Below the pieces are notes generated by a model. It saw nothing but the letters and a program-made list of their open reading frames with translations, made no database searches and was not told where the DNA came from. Position numbers and translations under genes: made by a program. Of a stretch of 64,000 nt of DNA, positions 44,208 through 55,771 are shown piece by piece; positions within the stretch are counted from its first letter, which is position 1; each line of letters starts with the position of its first letter. Source of the stretch: Coriolopsis trogii (lineage: Eukaryota > Basidiomycota > Agaricomycetes > Polyporales > Polyporaceae). Where the stretch lies: positions 558,001 to 622,000 of the forward strand of contig JAHYIO010000036.1 of NCBI GenBank assembly GCA_020543525.1. The letters run 5' to 3'.

Positions 44208-45503
44208 TCAATGAAGACCCGAAGCAGTCTCGTGGATTCTGGCACGTAATCATTTACTTCAGCTAGAACCCAACGGGCATGAGCACAAAACGCCGTGATC
44301 AAGTGAGTAATGCAACCTATGCCACCGCTGCGGTAACAGTGATCAAAGAATTGCGGTACCCTGGGAGCAGAACCCACTTCGGTTGATGTACATGCATAAG
44401 TCAGAGCGCGACGCCCGTTGGCCGAGCATGCGGAATTAACGCTGTAGATGTTATTCCCGGCCTTTCTGCTATCCTCATTCCCTGATGGTACCCCGACTGC
44501 AGTGCTGGACTACATGGTGTGAAGTCAGTCGACGTGGTGATCACTGATCGCCAGTGCGGCCTCAAGCCTCATCTATGACTAGTTTGCCGAAAGCGGACAT
44601 GAACAACTGATCAACAACCTAGCGGTCGGACTCCCGCGCAACCTCCGGACACTTCGATTCAAGGTCCTAACACTCCAACATCCTTGTATGATAGGGGCGA
44701 TGGCCAGGGTCGCCGGGGTGCCAGAGCATACAAGCGTTCAGTGGACGAAGAGCGGTCACAGCCGTGTCGCAGATAGGAGCGCAGAAGAATATGCGCCATA
44801 TGGAAGGGTATCGGTGTCCCGGTGGAGCCATGAACATGAAATCATCTGGCCAGAGATATCCCGCGGAGTTCGTACGTCCGAAATGTAGTTGGTTCGTAGT
44901 GTCCCCACATGTTGATAGCGAGTTGGGATGGTGCAATAAGAATGGAACACGCGTCGCAGGCGTGAGCGCGCCAAGAAATCGCGCGTGTTATCTCCCATGA
45001 GGCCAGCGTCACGCTCGATGTGTCTGTGGGCGCATGTGAACTTCGGCCCAGAGAGACATCGTACAGCACGTGTATGGGCGTGGCGAGTGGGCTCATGTCT
45101 GGAACGCTGCTTTCGGGCGTGGAAGATCGCAATGATCTCCTCACTAGGAGTGACACATGACGGGGGGACGTCTAACGTCCAGTGTGTAGCGAATGGTGGC
45201 GGAGCTACGACGCTGGCAAGTTCAATCAGATTGTTGTGTACTGTCTCCGCTCTCCCGAACACCAATACCCACGTACATACCGTCGTGTTGCCCCTGAACT
45301 CTACGGCACAGGTTTGAATAGTCTCGAGCGTGCACCATGGTGTGACCATACCCTACCGGCAGTGCTTCGACTTCGAACTAGCTTGCGGAAGTGGATTTGT
45401 TGTCGATTAGTATGAGATCGATGTGCGCCTGGGACTTGTGTCAATTGGTTACTTCATATGGCGTGGCCTGTAGGCTTGCCTGCTGCTTCCCAACCGCACC
45501 ACC
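44208..45503. other. Intergenic stretch between divergent genes
   Basis: Contains long overlapping ORFs on both strands at 44756-45349, but they have no recognised family and no supporting splice signals. Promoters of the serine hydrolase (-) and the membrane protein (+) must lie here. Confidence 0.4.
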
Positions 45504-46743
45504 ATGCCCGCCACGACAGATCTTACGAATGCGCGTATGAGCTATGCAGCGGCCGTCTTAGGGTGCATGACCTATGGTACGTTCCTGTCATATCGCTGAA
45601 GGAGCTCATACTCACCTAGACTGTTTCGTCATATCAGGCATGTACTTCGTCTTGGCTGCAATATGCATCCACTTCCTTATGAAGCGTCGCATGGAGACCC
45701 TGTCGCAGAAGGTCATTCTCGGGTACACCGTTCTGATGCTCATCGTCTCCACGATCTACTTCGTCTCTGCGACAATATGGAGCGAAGTGGAGTTCGTGGA
45801 GAGCACGGTGAACATCGGTGTCTTCGACACGCTTCTTGACTCCCGACTCGCGATCCTCAAAGACACATCATACACAGTGAACATATGGCTTGCGGACAGC
45901 TTACTTGTGAGCGCGTGGCGGATGCGATGAACGAGGACGGGACTGACTGTCTCCGTAGATATATCGTGTATACATCGTGTGGGGCGGTTTTCTGCCAGTC
46001 ATACTCCTTCCTTGCTGCCTGTGGATTGGTACGGTCTGTAAGTACTCCTCCTTGGCGCGGTAGAAAGCCGTTCATCATTATACCTCCCAGCGACCGGTAT
46101 CGGACTCCTCGTGAATACGGCGAAACCCCTGGCAAACCTGAATCAATCAACCATAATCCACTACGAGACCGCCTTCTACTCGCTCACCGTCTCGCACAAT
46201 ATTCTCTGCACACTCTTCATCGCTGGCCGTCTTTGGCGACAACAGCGCACAATGAACAAGCTCTCCGCCGGTGGAGGCTGGACCTATTCATCAGTAATCA
46301 CCGTCGTCATTGAGTCTGCGGCGCTTTACTCTCTGTGCGGGATCATATACATCCCTCTCATCGTCCGGATGCTCCCCCTCCAGTTCCCCATCACGGCCCT
46401 CATAGGGTCTCTGACGGTACGTTCTCCGCGCAGCCTACTTCGCAGACTCGGACGTGGCTGATCACGATGGAGCTGACTCACCGTCTTGCAGTCGATCGCC
46501 CCCAACCTGATCATTCTACGCATGGCACTCGGCACCGCGGTCAAGTCGGGCACTGCAGTCAACCCGACCATAGCCTTCAAGCTTTCGACCTTCCGCACCA
46601 CGCAGGCATCGGACGTGACGAACACCTCGGGAGCGACCGCGGTGGCTGGTGCGATGGGATCTCACAGAGCTCTGCCACTCTCGGGCGAAAGCGAAGCGGA
46701 TCTGAAGTCCTTCCAGTTCCATTCCGTTGACTCTGTCGTGTAG
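45504..46743 (+). CDS. Seven-helix integral membrane protein, paralogue 2
   Basis: Close paralogue of 40575-41766. The five-exon model is 45504-45576, 45638-45906, 45959-46028, 46091-46416 and 46492-46743, giving 329 residues in phase, with ATG context accATGcc. Helices: MSYAAAVLGCMTYGMYFVLA, VILGYTVLMLIVSTIYFVSA, YTVNIWLADSLL, GFLPVILLPCCLWIGTGI, FYSLTVSHNILCTLFIAGRL, VITVVIESAALYSLCGIIYI and FPITALIGSLT. The C-terminal tail of about 80 residues is Ser/Thr-rich and ends in SVV, and is longer than in paralogue 1. The first two introns lie at the same positions as in paralogue 1, showing recent duplication. The serine hydrolase lies between the two copies. Function unknown. Confidence 0.87.
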
Positions 46744-46746
46744 ATC

Positions 46747-47271
46747 AGTCGGACATGCTTCAGATGTAATACACAGACAGGAATGCGATGGCCCCAAGAA
46801 TGACTGAAGTAACATATGGAGGGGCGAAGCTCGCGATAGCGTGAAGCGACCAACGGAGATACATACCGGAAGTGAAGCTCTTTGTTCTGCGCTGTACAAG
46901 ACGCAACCGTGCCCGGAGGCGCGTCGTCCGTCCTGACCGGCGTGACCACTCCATCCGTCAAAGACAACGCGAGCCGAGCAGAAGAATGAGTTCTCGTCCT
47001 TCGGGCGGCACTCCTTTGGCCCTTTCGTCTTGAGCTTGTGCTGCAACGCTTGCTTCGGCGACCGTCCTGCGATTGTCGACATGACTGCGACAGACTGCAG
47101 TGGGTGTTGCGAGCGGAACTCGTGCAGCTTCGTGAGCGCCATGGGAGGCATGAGGAACTCGCTGCACAATTCTTGGTCCTCTACAGCGGAGATGGACCAA
47201 GCGTTCAATATCGGAAGCGGAAGATTCCCCATAGGGTGGAAAGCGGGGTCGTTTTCTGCAGTTCCCTCCAT
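46747..47271 (-). CDS. Uncharacterised ORF, possibly a gene fragment
   Basis: The minus strand from the ATG at 47271 has an open frame of fairly protein-like composition (NLPLPILNAWSISAVEDQEL, MPPMALTKLHEF, PKDENSFFCSARVVF). A donor-like ggtatgt lies at about 46870. The ORF then runs antisense into the 3' end of the neighbouring gene, where it cannot be real. I recognise no family and no upstream exons. The opposite strand and a second minus-strand frame are also open, so this may be chance. Confidence 0.2.
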
Positions 47272-48559
47272 ACCGGCTCGTCCTCTGCTGGATGACTGGA
47301 GAAGCGTTATGGGTGCCTTGCCGAAGACTCAGGGAACACTCACTGGGAGATGTTGGCAAGCTCTTGGAGATGGCTCGCATTCCGTTGAGTCCACATAAAC
47401 CTATAACCGACTGTCATAAGTAGTAACATGCCATATTATAACAGGAATCATACGTCGTCTTCCTCTCGCAGCGACTGCCTTGATGACAATTGCGACCTAT
47501 ACGTCTTGACTACGTATGCGTCCAAGTCGGGTAGAGCCGTCTTGTGTTGTAGGGACGGTAGCCTAAAATCTTGTTCAACTTCTTCGATTCTGCATCGAGA
47601 CAATGCTTATCAGCATACTGCCAGTGAGATGGGGTACCTTCTCTCTGTCAACTGTCAACGTAATTACGCTGCACCAGGGCCAAAGCTATCGCCTGCGTGA
47701 GCACTGGAGCGTCAGCCGCGAAGGGCCTTCAGACTCGGACATGGGGTCGATGACAGGCCTTCGGATCGGACGCAAAGGGCATCATCATGAGTTCATGAGG
47801 AAGTGCGAGAGCATGGACTGCGGAAGTCCTCTCGTTCGCTCCGGTTCCACTTCCTTTGCTGAGTCTCGTCTGGGATCTCTTCGTCCTCCTCGTCCTTGCC
47901 TGGAGACTGCAGTTCTGGAGAGTATACAAGACTATTGATGGGCACTTTCGCGACCATCGTCTAAGCAGCATCCGCGGCGACATGAAGCGCAGCGAAAAGT
48001 CATAGCCCAGACAGCCATGCAGCTAGCTTAGCTACCGCCCTCTCTCTCCGAAGACAGGTGCAGTTGATCAGCAGCAAGGAGACGGTAAACCAGCCACAGG
48101 GAGAGCATCGAGTTCTGGAGCCATCCTGACATCCGACGGACACTGGCATCAAAATTGTAGAACGTACCTTTCTCGCCGTCACTCACTCCAAAAGCACGTC
48201 CAGCCACATTCTCCTACCGGCGTCCAGGTATCCAAGGGTTCTCCATCCGCAGGGGTCCCACAAGATGTAGTCTCGCTGCACTTCTTGCAAGCGGCGCGCC
48301 CCCAGATTTTGTTATCTTGCAGTAGTCGCATAGAGGTATTTGCAGTGAAAGTGGGCATAGCAGCAGCTAAGGACAGGATACACTAGGAGAGATAGCCAGG
48401 GCGCGAGCACGATGGCAGGAGGAGCAACCTACAAAAATTCGTGCATGCGGAGGCGGCGGTCCGCGGCTGTGTTTGGCTGTGTTTGTGCACCCCGTCGGGA
48501 ACTGGACGACGAGCGTGCACTGCCACTGTGCAGTGAGCTTGACTCTCTCTCCGACTTCC
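47272..48559. other. Intergenic stretch, nothing recognised
   Basis: Short ORFs only; no family signal, repeat or RNA gene seen up to the start of repeat copy B. Confidence 0.35.
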
Positions 48560-51160
48560 CCACTCGAATACTCTACTATATCCCTTGACACGTCCCGACG
48601 AACAAAAGTTGGCACTTTGAAACCGCTGTCCAGCTGAGGGGTATTAGCAGGCTCGGCGAAAGGGAACAAGAAGTGAGTGTTAATCCTTTTTCGCCAGTAA
48701 TCATGGCCGTTTCCTCTTTCTTCCCAACCTCGTCTCCGTCTCGTCTTTGCGGACATGGTTGCTGTATCATCTCCATGTGCTCCACAGACACTCTCAAATC
48801 AGGTCCGCTATGGGGCGGCAGTCGAAGTCAAAGAGGGATGGCCCTCCGAGGCTGGCGACACCCTGTGATCGGCGACGCGTGTACCGTTGGGGTACGTGCC
48901 TATCGTGTTCACTCCATGGGGAGTAGAACGCACGGCGCGCGTTGCTTCATTCATGCAGACAGGTGCACCATGGGGTGGCGGTCACAGTCCGACGGGGCGT
49001 GGGCTCCGGAGGCTGGCGACTACTTGTTGATACCGATGTGCGCACCGCTGGGGTGCATGCTGAGCGTGTCCTCTCCATGGGGCGCGGAACGCTCGGCGCG
49101 CGTTGGCTTGAGCACGGATAGAGAGAGAGTAGAGCCTCCATGGATGTGTACGTCCACGACCACTGTTCGCAAATTCACAGACGTTGAGTTGTACGCCTCT
49201 TGTACCGTTCCCCTTGATAACATTTCCCTACATCCACCATTGCTCGAGCTCCTACGCAGCTCTAAGTAGGGGGCCCTTCGCTGGGTCGCACCATGGCCCT
49301 ATGAACAGTGCCGCCCTTCGCTACTAGCTCGACCATTACATGCTTGGCTGTCACGGCAGTGCGAGACCGCTTGCTGGGCCGTACCATGGCCCTATGGTTT
49401 TGTCTTTATCACACTGCGTGGATTGTCGCGGCATGGACAGCCATGGATGCGTAGTAGTGGTTACGGATGTACTACATCTTCCTCGGTTCTTGCCTCCTAC
49501 TAAGCAGCTGTCACGTTTACTGACGATATGTGGTTCTGTAGACTCGTCTTCGTCTCAACAGCCCAGGGCACTATGTAGTGGTGAGTGACGGTTCAGTCCC
49601 GAGGACGTCTCTGATGCTTTCATATTAGGCTCGCGGCATGGACTGCGTAATGTGGCAGGTCGACCTTGATCTATCAAGGTAGCTCTAGCAGGTCGGTTCC
49701 CTGGGCTCGTCGACTAGGAAACCAACACTCTTGCTGCTTTGTCACGGGTACGTGTTGAGGTGTGGACGCGTCCGCCACTCTAGAGGTTGAGGGCATGCTG
49801 GGTCTCTTGCGCAATTATATGGTAGACATCATTCGTTGTGATGACTGCGCCAGCCCGGACACTGACGCTTACTTAGGTGAATTATCGTCTGTACCTCCCA
49901 ATCGCACGAACTCCAGCGTCCCAGCAGAGCAAGCAGCGCCACATTCCTGACTCGTCCTAATGAAATGAAAGTAATTGGACGCTGCGAAAGCTCATAGCAC
50001 GATGCCAGTTTTCCTGCCGAACCAAGCAGTGACGCGAGGTGAAAGCCAACCTTGTCGAACAATATGTCGCTCACCCATCACGTTCTGCATTGTAATGCTC
50101 AATTGCTGCCATACGCCAAAGGTGCCTGCGTTGCGACGGTTAGGGCATTGCGCTTATATATCCCGGAGGTGGACACACTGCGTGCGTGTGGCTATAGTTA
50201 GAAAGGATGGTGAGTCTCAGAGTAATAGCCTGTCCATGTCCATGGAACTGCTTAAGTGGACGCCTCAATTGTCAGCACCTCCATGATTGCGCTCGACCAG
50301 GATGGTCGCATCCTCGTCGTCCATAAAAGTCGCACTACAAATGCCGATGGCTTCCCGGGCCCACCGCCCTGCGATGGAGAAAGCAGACGCCGAATGTAAG
50401 GGGTCACAGACGGGGGAACTTTGCGATGCTCGCCCGAGCCCTCCCGTTTGGGCGGTGAGCCATGTGACTGTGCGTATGCATTGCTCGCACTCATACTCTG
50501 CAGACCCTTCCCCGGCGTACTGCGTAACACGGCCAAGAACGAGCATGTCTGCCAACACTATGCGCCGACGACGCTATGAAGTGCATTCCAGGTTCTTCAT
50601 CCTGGCAAGTACCATGAAGCTGTGTTGGCGCATGTCGCTGACCGACTGCGGTGTAGCTATCATAGTTCAGTTTGCATCTCGGGCTTGTCTTCGCCCCATG
50701 GACCTTATCTCAGCTCAACTTTGTGAACAGACTTCACCCTGCGGTGACGTTCATAATCGGTCCCAGAACGATGTCTCTGTCACTGACACCGCGAACGGCC
50801 CTTATAACTGGTGCTAGATGACGGCTCTCGAGAGCCTCAACCCTCTTCGAGGCGGTCAACTCGTGCTAGATATTCTGATGCGCAATATCGCTTACTCTAC
50901 CGGCGCGAGCGTATGTCTTCCTTCCGCCCTCATCGAGCGCAGTAATTTGCTGATCTGGCCTGGAGAGAGTAGGCAGTCGTTCACCCATTTTTGTGCTGGC
51001 GGTCTCGCGCGCTGGATGGCATACAGTAGCATGCTTGGTCCGAGTTTGCTATTGACGATCGGGCTGGGAAGGCACGATCCAAGACGGGTCTTTCCGGTCG
51101 CGTCGAGGAGTGCCTGAAGCTCTTCACTTGCTACGGAGAACCACAGCATGCATCGACGCA
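48560..51160 (-). repeat. Dispersed repeat copy B (inverted relative to copy A)
   Basis: Reverse-complement counterpart of 26780-29300. Reading the minus strand from 51160, the best preserved coding stretch is EELQALLDATGKTRLGSCLP, followed by SKLGPSMLLYAIQRARPPAQ and KWVNDCLLSPG. This is open for about 89 codons and better kept than in copy A. Further on come the blocks at 50740 (gaacgtcaccgcagg), 50570 (cttcatagcgtcgtcggcgc), 50320 (gacgacgaggatgc), 49290 (catagggccatgg) and 48755 (catgtccgcaa). A ~95-bp direct duplication of gctgggycgyaccatggccc lies at 49279 and 49374. No known transposon protein or terminal repeat was identified. A and B are about 22 kb apart and flank the UstYa/hydrolase region, so recombination between them would invert that region. 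Confidence 0.7.
48809..49115. repeat. Imperfect ~150-bp tandem duplication within copy B
   Basis: Two units, each running from tggggyggcagtc through gaggctggcgac, a gtgcgcacc/gtgtaccg block and ctccatgggg to ggcgcgcgttg. Unit 1 spans about 48810-48962 and unit 2 about 48963-49115. They correspond to the duplicated block in copy A. Confidence 0.65.
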
Positions 51161-52015
51161 CTCCGGATCAACCCCTCACTGGAGCAGGTGAAGACGCGGT
51201 GCCGTACCCGCTCAGCAATGAGCGAGTGTCATGCGCAGTGAACTTTTGTATGTATCTGAGTATAAGAGTAATACAGAAAGCTGTATACCGGAATCATAAA
51301 TTGAGCTGTTCACGACTCATATGGAGGAGCGCAATCCAGCGGAACAGACTGGTTGATGTGGCGAGTACTAGAACCCATCGCTGGGCACCCGGCCCGGACT
51401 CCGGAGATATGGCCCGGTGGTGGCCTTCCGACTTGCGCCTCCTGTCCTGACATCCTAACGCTTACTCATCGCTTGTGCGCTGATGTCCTCCTCCAGCCTC
51501 TTCCTCCTGCATACCGAAAGACTTGCTGTCATGCGACAGCTACGTCAACTTGTGGAAGCGCAAGAGCGCGGTGACCTCAAGAGTGCAGCTGTACGTACCA
51601 TCCAATATTGACAATCTGAGCACACATAGGCGCTGATTCTCGGACCAGACAAGATCATTCTGGTGTCTCGCACACCCTCATCGACCCACATAGAAGCCTG
51701 GAGATTGCATGCGCGGTCTCGGAGGCTTTTCAGGGCGCCTCTCCCTCAAGTTCCTCGGACGTACGGACAGCCGACAGGCTGCAGCGTTTTGGGCCGACCA
51801 CCCCGATGATTGGACGCCGCAACAGCGCTGGCCGGCTTCCTGAGCCAGCGCACATACGGCTGACCTCTCGCTCGTGATACGGCGGCGTGTCCATTCCAAG
51901 GAAGGGCCAAAGCTGGACAGAAGGGACATGTTGCGGAGGGCCGTGAAACTGAAGACCCGGAGCGAATAGTATGTGAGAAGAACCTCGCTTTCGATATGTG
52001 TGATTGACAGACATT
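51161..52015. other. Intergenic stretch with a possible small coding relic
   Basis: Around 51484 an ATG opens MSSSSLFLLHTERL and RQLRQLVEAQERGDLKSAA, then a gtacgt donor at 51591. The following open stretches are in conflicting frames, so no gene model can be completed. The family is not recognised. Confidence 0.25.
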
Positions 52016-52415
52016 CTGTGTATGCGAACACTCTTATGGCTGCGTACGTAGTGCTCGTTAGGAACCGAGATGCTAGGTATCATATACATAGTGCTTGCGG
52101 CGCGGACAAAGGCAATAACTGTACCAGCGCGGCTACGAGAGTGTCGTCTAGTTTCCTTAGACAACACTCTCGGAGCAGCGTTGGTACGATAGAACAGGGC
52201 AAGGCTGCGAAACTTTGGAGCTTCCGGTGCCCTTTTGTACGGACGCACTGGTCTGTCCTGATGGGACGAACTCTTCAGAGAGTTTCGAGAAGCTTCGTTT
52301 TAATAGTGCGGATGGGATTTGTACTCCAGCGGAGGTCGGCATAGTGAGAGGATATGAGGCTGAGCATGGGAAGAATCAGCAAGCTGTCAACGACGCTGTG
52401 AGGGAGATCGTTTAG
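52016..52415 (+). pseudogene. Fragment of a DUF6534 gene (3' exons)
   Basis: Bases 52019-52043 match 22 of 25 bases of the exon of DUF6534 copy 2 that encodes YANTLMAA, and are followed by a gtacgt donor as in the functional genes. A polar open frame downstream (52215-52415, SSESFEKLRFNSADG...AVREIV) is comparable in place to the tails of the family, but is not in a frame I can join. The upstream exons, including the RRSRTGFKR exon, are absent. It is best read as a truncated relic of a sixth DUF6534 copy. Confidence 0.4.
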
Positions 52416-53570
52416 CTGCGGCGGGCGGCAGATGTCAGAGGGACACACCATCATTGCCTTGCAGACCACCAACCTTCTGAGAAGATCTTGGGCGTCGCCT
52501 ATAGGCCCGGACCTGCGCTCGAACTTGCGTCAGTGAGGGCATGCAAGCAGTCAGTCGGAGAAAGACAGTGCCTCCGCTTCGAATCGTCGCCTGTCTGTAA
52601 ATGCTGGAGTCGAACTGATTAAACACAATTACGTCAATGAGCGGAAAGCTGGGATGTGCACCGCCGACTGCGAGACTCACTGGCGGTCGTTACAACACGA
52701 GTGTAGGGGTCTGAGAACGACCGTGGGCGTTTGCCAGGTTGCGCACCAGGGACGCTGCCGTCGGCCCGGACGATGTTTGTGTTTGCTTTGGTCGTGTGGG
52801 TATCCCCGCCCATGTCGTCACGGGCGGCGGCGCTGCTCCTCAGTGACTGCGGCCTGTCCTCATCGCGCCTACAATAGTTTTATGTCTCTCATCGTTCCAG
52901 CGTTGCCCCGAGTCCACCGCGGATACACGGCGCGGACACGCCTCGCATGCTAAGAGCGTGATTCAGGGCTGGCCTTTCTAATTGTACCGGTCGTAGGGCG
53001 CATCTGCCGCTGTGCGCGCGCGTGTATAAGAAGTGTGGGTGTAGTGAGAAATGTGAGGAATGTCCGCTCACCCTCGCACGCACCATCGAGGTATTTTGCG
53101 ACGGACACACGCCTGTCCGGCGTTCGCTGATGCCGGTGCGGATATCGGACGCCCCCGATGCTGAGTTTGCAGCTTGCGGAAGACCTATGCGCAGCGCTAT
53201 CGCAATGGAAGCACACGTTTGTTGGGACTTCGAGCCGGAAGGTCGTAAGCTGGTGCCCCGGATCCTGATTGTTGTCTGAATGACACAGTAGCGAGCTTTA
53301 CGTCCGCGTAGATGATACATAACAAGGCTCGACTGCAGATACATGGGGACGCAAATCATGGAGTACATTGGGCTCGACCACGTATACAGGGCTAGTAAGT
53401 TATTATGAGAACGTATGAAAAAAAGTGATAGTTGTGCCATTTACTGTACGAAGTAAAAACGGGTCTCTCGAGGGCTCCCTGGAAGCAAGTGTAGCACAAA
53501 GTAGGAAGAGAACGTTGTTGTTCATCAGGCGGAGAAAGCGTATGTTGGGTGAAGGTGTCATCACATGCGG
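52416..53570. other. Intergenic stretch, nothing recognised
   Basis: Several ORFs occur on both strands, including a Cys-containing one at 53022-53279 (+), without family match or splice support. Confidence 0.35.
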
Positions 53571-55771
53571 GAGCCGTGTTGTGGGATCATCGAGTCTGCC
53601 TTGAGGGACCGGACAGAGTTGGCATTTTCCGAGTCCTCGACGTCAATATACATCTCCGTGGTGACTCGCACGTCGATGACAGTTGGCAGTACATGCACTT
53701 GTGGCTGCTGAACCGCTGAGCTGAGATTGAGGTGTCACAAACCGGAGACTCGATGTCCCACTCACGGCTGCCCTTGCGGGAGGAGGCCTGCTCTCCGACT
53801 TTTCGTCGGGGTCGAACACCTTGAGTCCGAAAGACCCCGTTTCAAAGCCTTCGACACCTCTATCGAGAAGGGACCGTCGCGCGTTGAGTCTAAGAGTGCA
53901 TGAGCACAACCTCCGAACCGCGAGGAGAGAGAGACGACTTACACGGCCAGAAGTGAGTTCGCGTACACTGCATGCAAAGTTGATATGAGGTCAAGTCAAT
54001 AGAGATGTGGAGGAATAACGCACTCTTTGACGACGCAATATCAATACCGTAGTATATCAATGTTGCGGGGGAGAAGGTGGCCTGCCATAGAGAGTGAGAC
54101 GCTGCAGACGCATCAGCGGTCGATTAGCGGCACTTACTGCAAGCATTGCCGCCAAATTGAGGAGGCTGCACTCATTTCGATTAGTAAGCCCCAGCATGGC
54201 AACGTGAGCAAATAGCCTACCCTGTCAGGAGACCTTCGTATGACAGTGAGATCTCAAACATAGCAATTCACTCGATTAGCGGTTCACTTACCTGTATTGA
54301 TTGAGTAGACCATGAGAACGTCAATCAGAGAATCAGTCCTGAAGTAAAGGTGAGACACGATGCTCATCCGAAAAGTTGAGAGGAAGTACCTCTTGAATCC
54401 CGTGCGACACTTGTGTAAGTAGTACGTCAGTGTCGTTGATGTGACCGTATCGATTATTACTGCCGTGCCAAGGGAGCACGGAATGATCCACTACCAAAAT
54501 TGTTTCCCTACGTCAATCGGAGAGAGTAGGTGCAAGTAACAAGCGACTCCACCTTGAATCGTTCGGTATAGATCTCGAAAGTGACCGCCAGAAACCTGGG
54601 CAGGGGTTAGCTTCAGATCTTGACATTGTGAGACTGAGTTGACATACGTTTCGATGGTTGCGGCTGAGAACACCAGGTGTTATGCAGATGAGGCAACGTG
54701 TCTCTGTCAATGATAGAGAGACTCACCCATACAGAAGCCTATCATAGAACTGTGAGAACAACGAGATGCTTGGGATATGGCGAGAGACTGACCTCCTTCC
54801 GCTAGCAACAGGAGACCCTTCATGACAATGGTTAGGTTTAGCGTTCCGGAGATGTGAGTGCTGGAATAGAACTCACGATCACAATCATGAGGTATATGTT
54901 GCGATTGCCGACTACCGGTCGAAGTGTTAGCCTGTGAGGAGGATCTCATGGAAGTGTACACGCACTCAAGAAGATACGTCGAGCGAAAAAGCTGTAGGTT
55001 GTTGTCTCAGTAGCGATCTTCAAGGTGCATGGAATGTAACGTACACATGCGTAATGGCTATAACCAATCCCTATCGGCCATAGTCTTAAGCATACAAATA
55101 TCGTGGGTCGCTGCGAATGAGGGCCTACCGTCGTAACGATCGTAAGCTTTGAGTGATAATCAGTCCATATAAGCAAAGGTAGAGCTCGACTGGGGAGAGC
55201 TCACTCGAAGTGACCTATATGGCCGTTCAGAAAGAGTAACATACATCGTGACAGGAAGGCAACGCACCATACACCGACCAGCAGGTGCTCCGGTTGGAAG
55301 TAGTGTGTGACAAGATAATAGTAGCTGCGGACAAGAGAGCTGTTCGTTACGAGAGAAATGAAACCGGGAGTGAGGTGACTCACCAAACATGTACTGAAGA
55401 AACAGTATGAAACGTGTCGAGAGCCCTTGATAGGAAGTTAGCATGGTGTGTGGTGTGCGATGCGAGTGCTCAAACTCAAGGAGATGCCATACCAGAGAGC
55501 ACCGACCTGTGGAGAGCTCGTCAAACCTACTCATGAGTGTGCATTGACCAAAACGTACCGTCGACTTGAGTGCTAGTGAGTCGGTAGGATACAACCTGAG
55601 ATAGCGGTAGGTTTGGTGGCTCGTCAAACCATACAGACTAGAAGTTGTCTATAAGTGTTGTTTCGCAAGTGAAGGACGCGCCGCTACGTACATGGCCCCA
55701 ATAACTGTCCCGATCAGTACCGCACCGAATGTGTTGTCAAGGGCGGGTACGTGCGGAGTGGGAGACGACAT
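53571..55771 (-). CDS. DUF6534 family integral membrane protein, copy 5
   Basis: Complete family member on the minus strand; function unknown. Exon 1 (55771-55692) reads LDNTFGAVLIGTVIGA, and exon 2 (55637-55559, 79 nt as in copies 1 and 2) LYGLTSHQTYRYLRLYPTD. Then follow LDTFHTVSSVHVC, YYYLVTHYF, the 10-nt microexon SLR, LTIVTT, GLVIAITHV, FFARRIFL, NIYLMIVI, GLLLLAEGG, GFCMG, AATIET, FLAVTFEIYTERF, LHKCRTGFKRTDSLIDVLMV, YSINTG and GLLTG. An exon ending AAML is followed by a GC donor (gcagta), then YANSLLAVLNARRSLLDRG and ETGSFGLKVFDPDEKSE. The last exon ends at the TGA at 53571 with SRM. Phase is kept at all junctions. The tail groups it with copies 1 and 4. It is divergent from MFS copy 4. 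Confidence 0.88.

Noticed and set aside
44756..45349. 197-codon minus-strand ORF opposite two plus-strand ORFs
   Set aside because: Three frames are open over the same bases in a GC-rich stretch, with no splice pattern or recognised motif.
46516..46740. Antisense continuation of the ORF starting at 47271
   Set aside because: It runs antisense through the last exon of the membrane protein gene and is explained as a shadow.
51484..51900. Two-exon gene starting MSSSSLFLLH
   Set aside because: Only the first exon has a clean donor; downstream frames conflict, so no supportable model.
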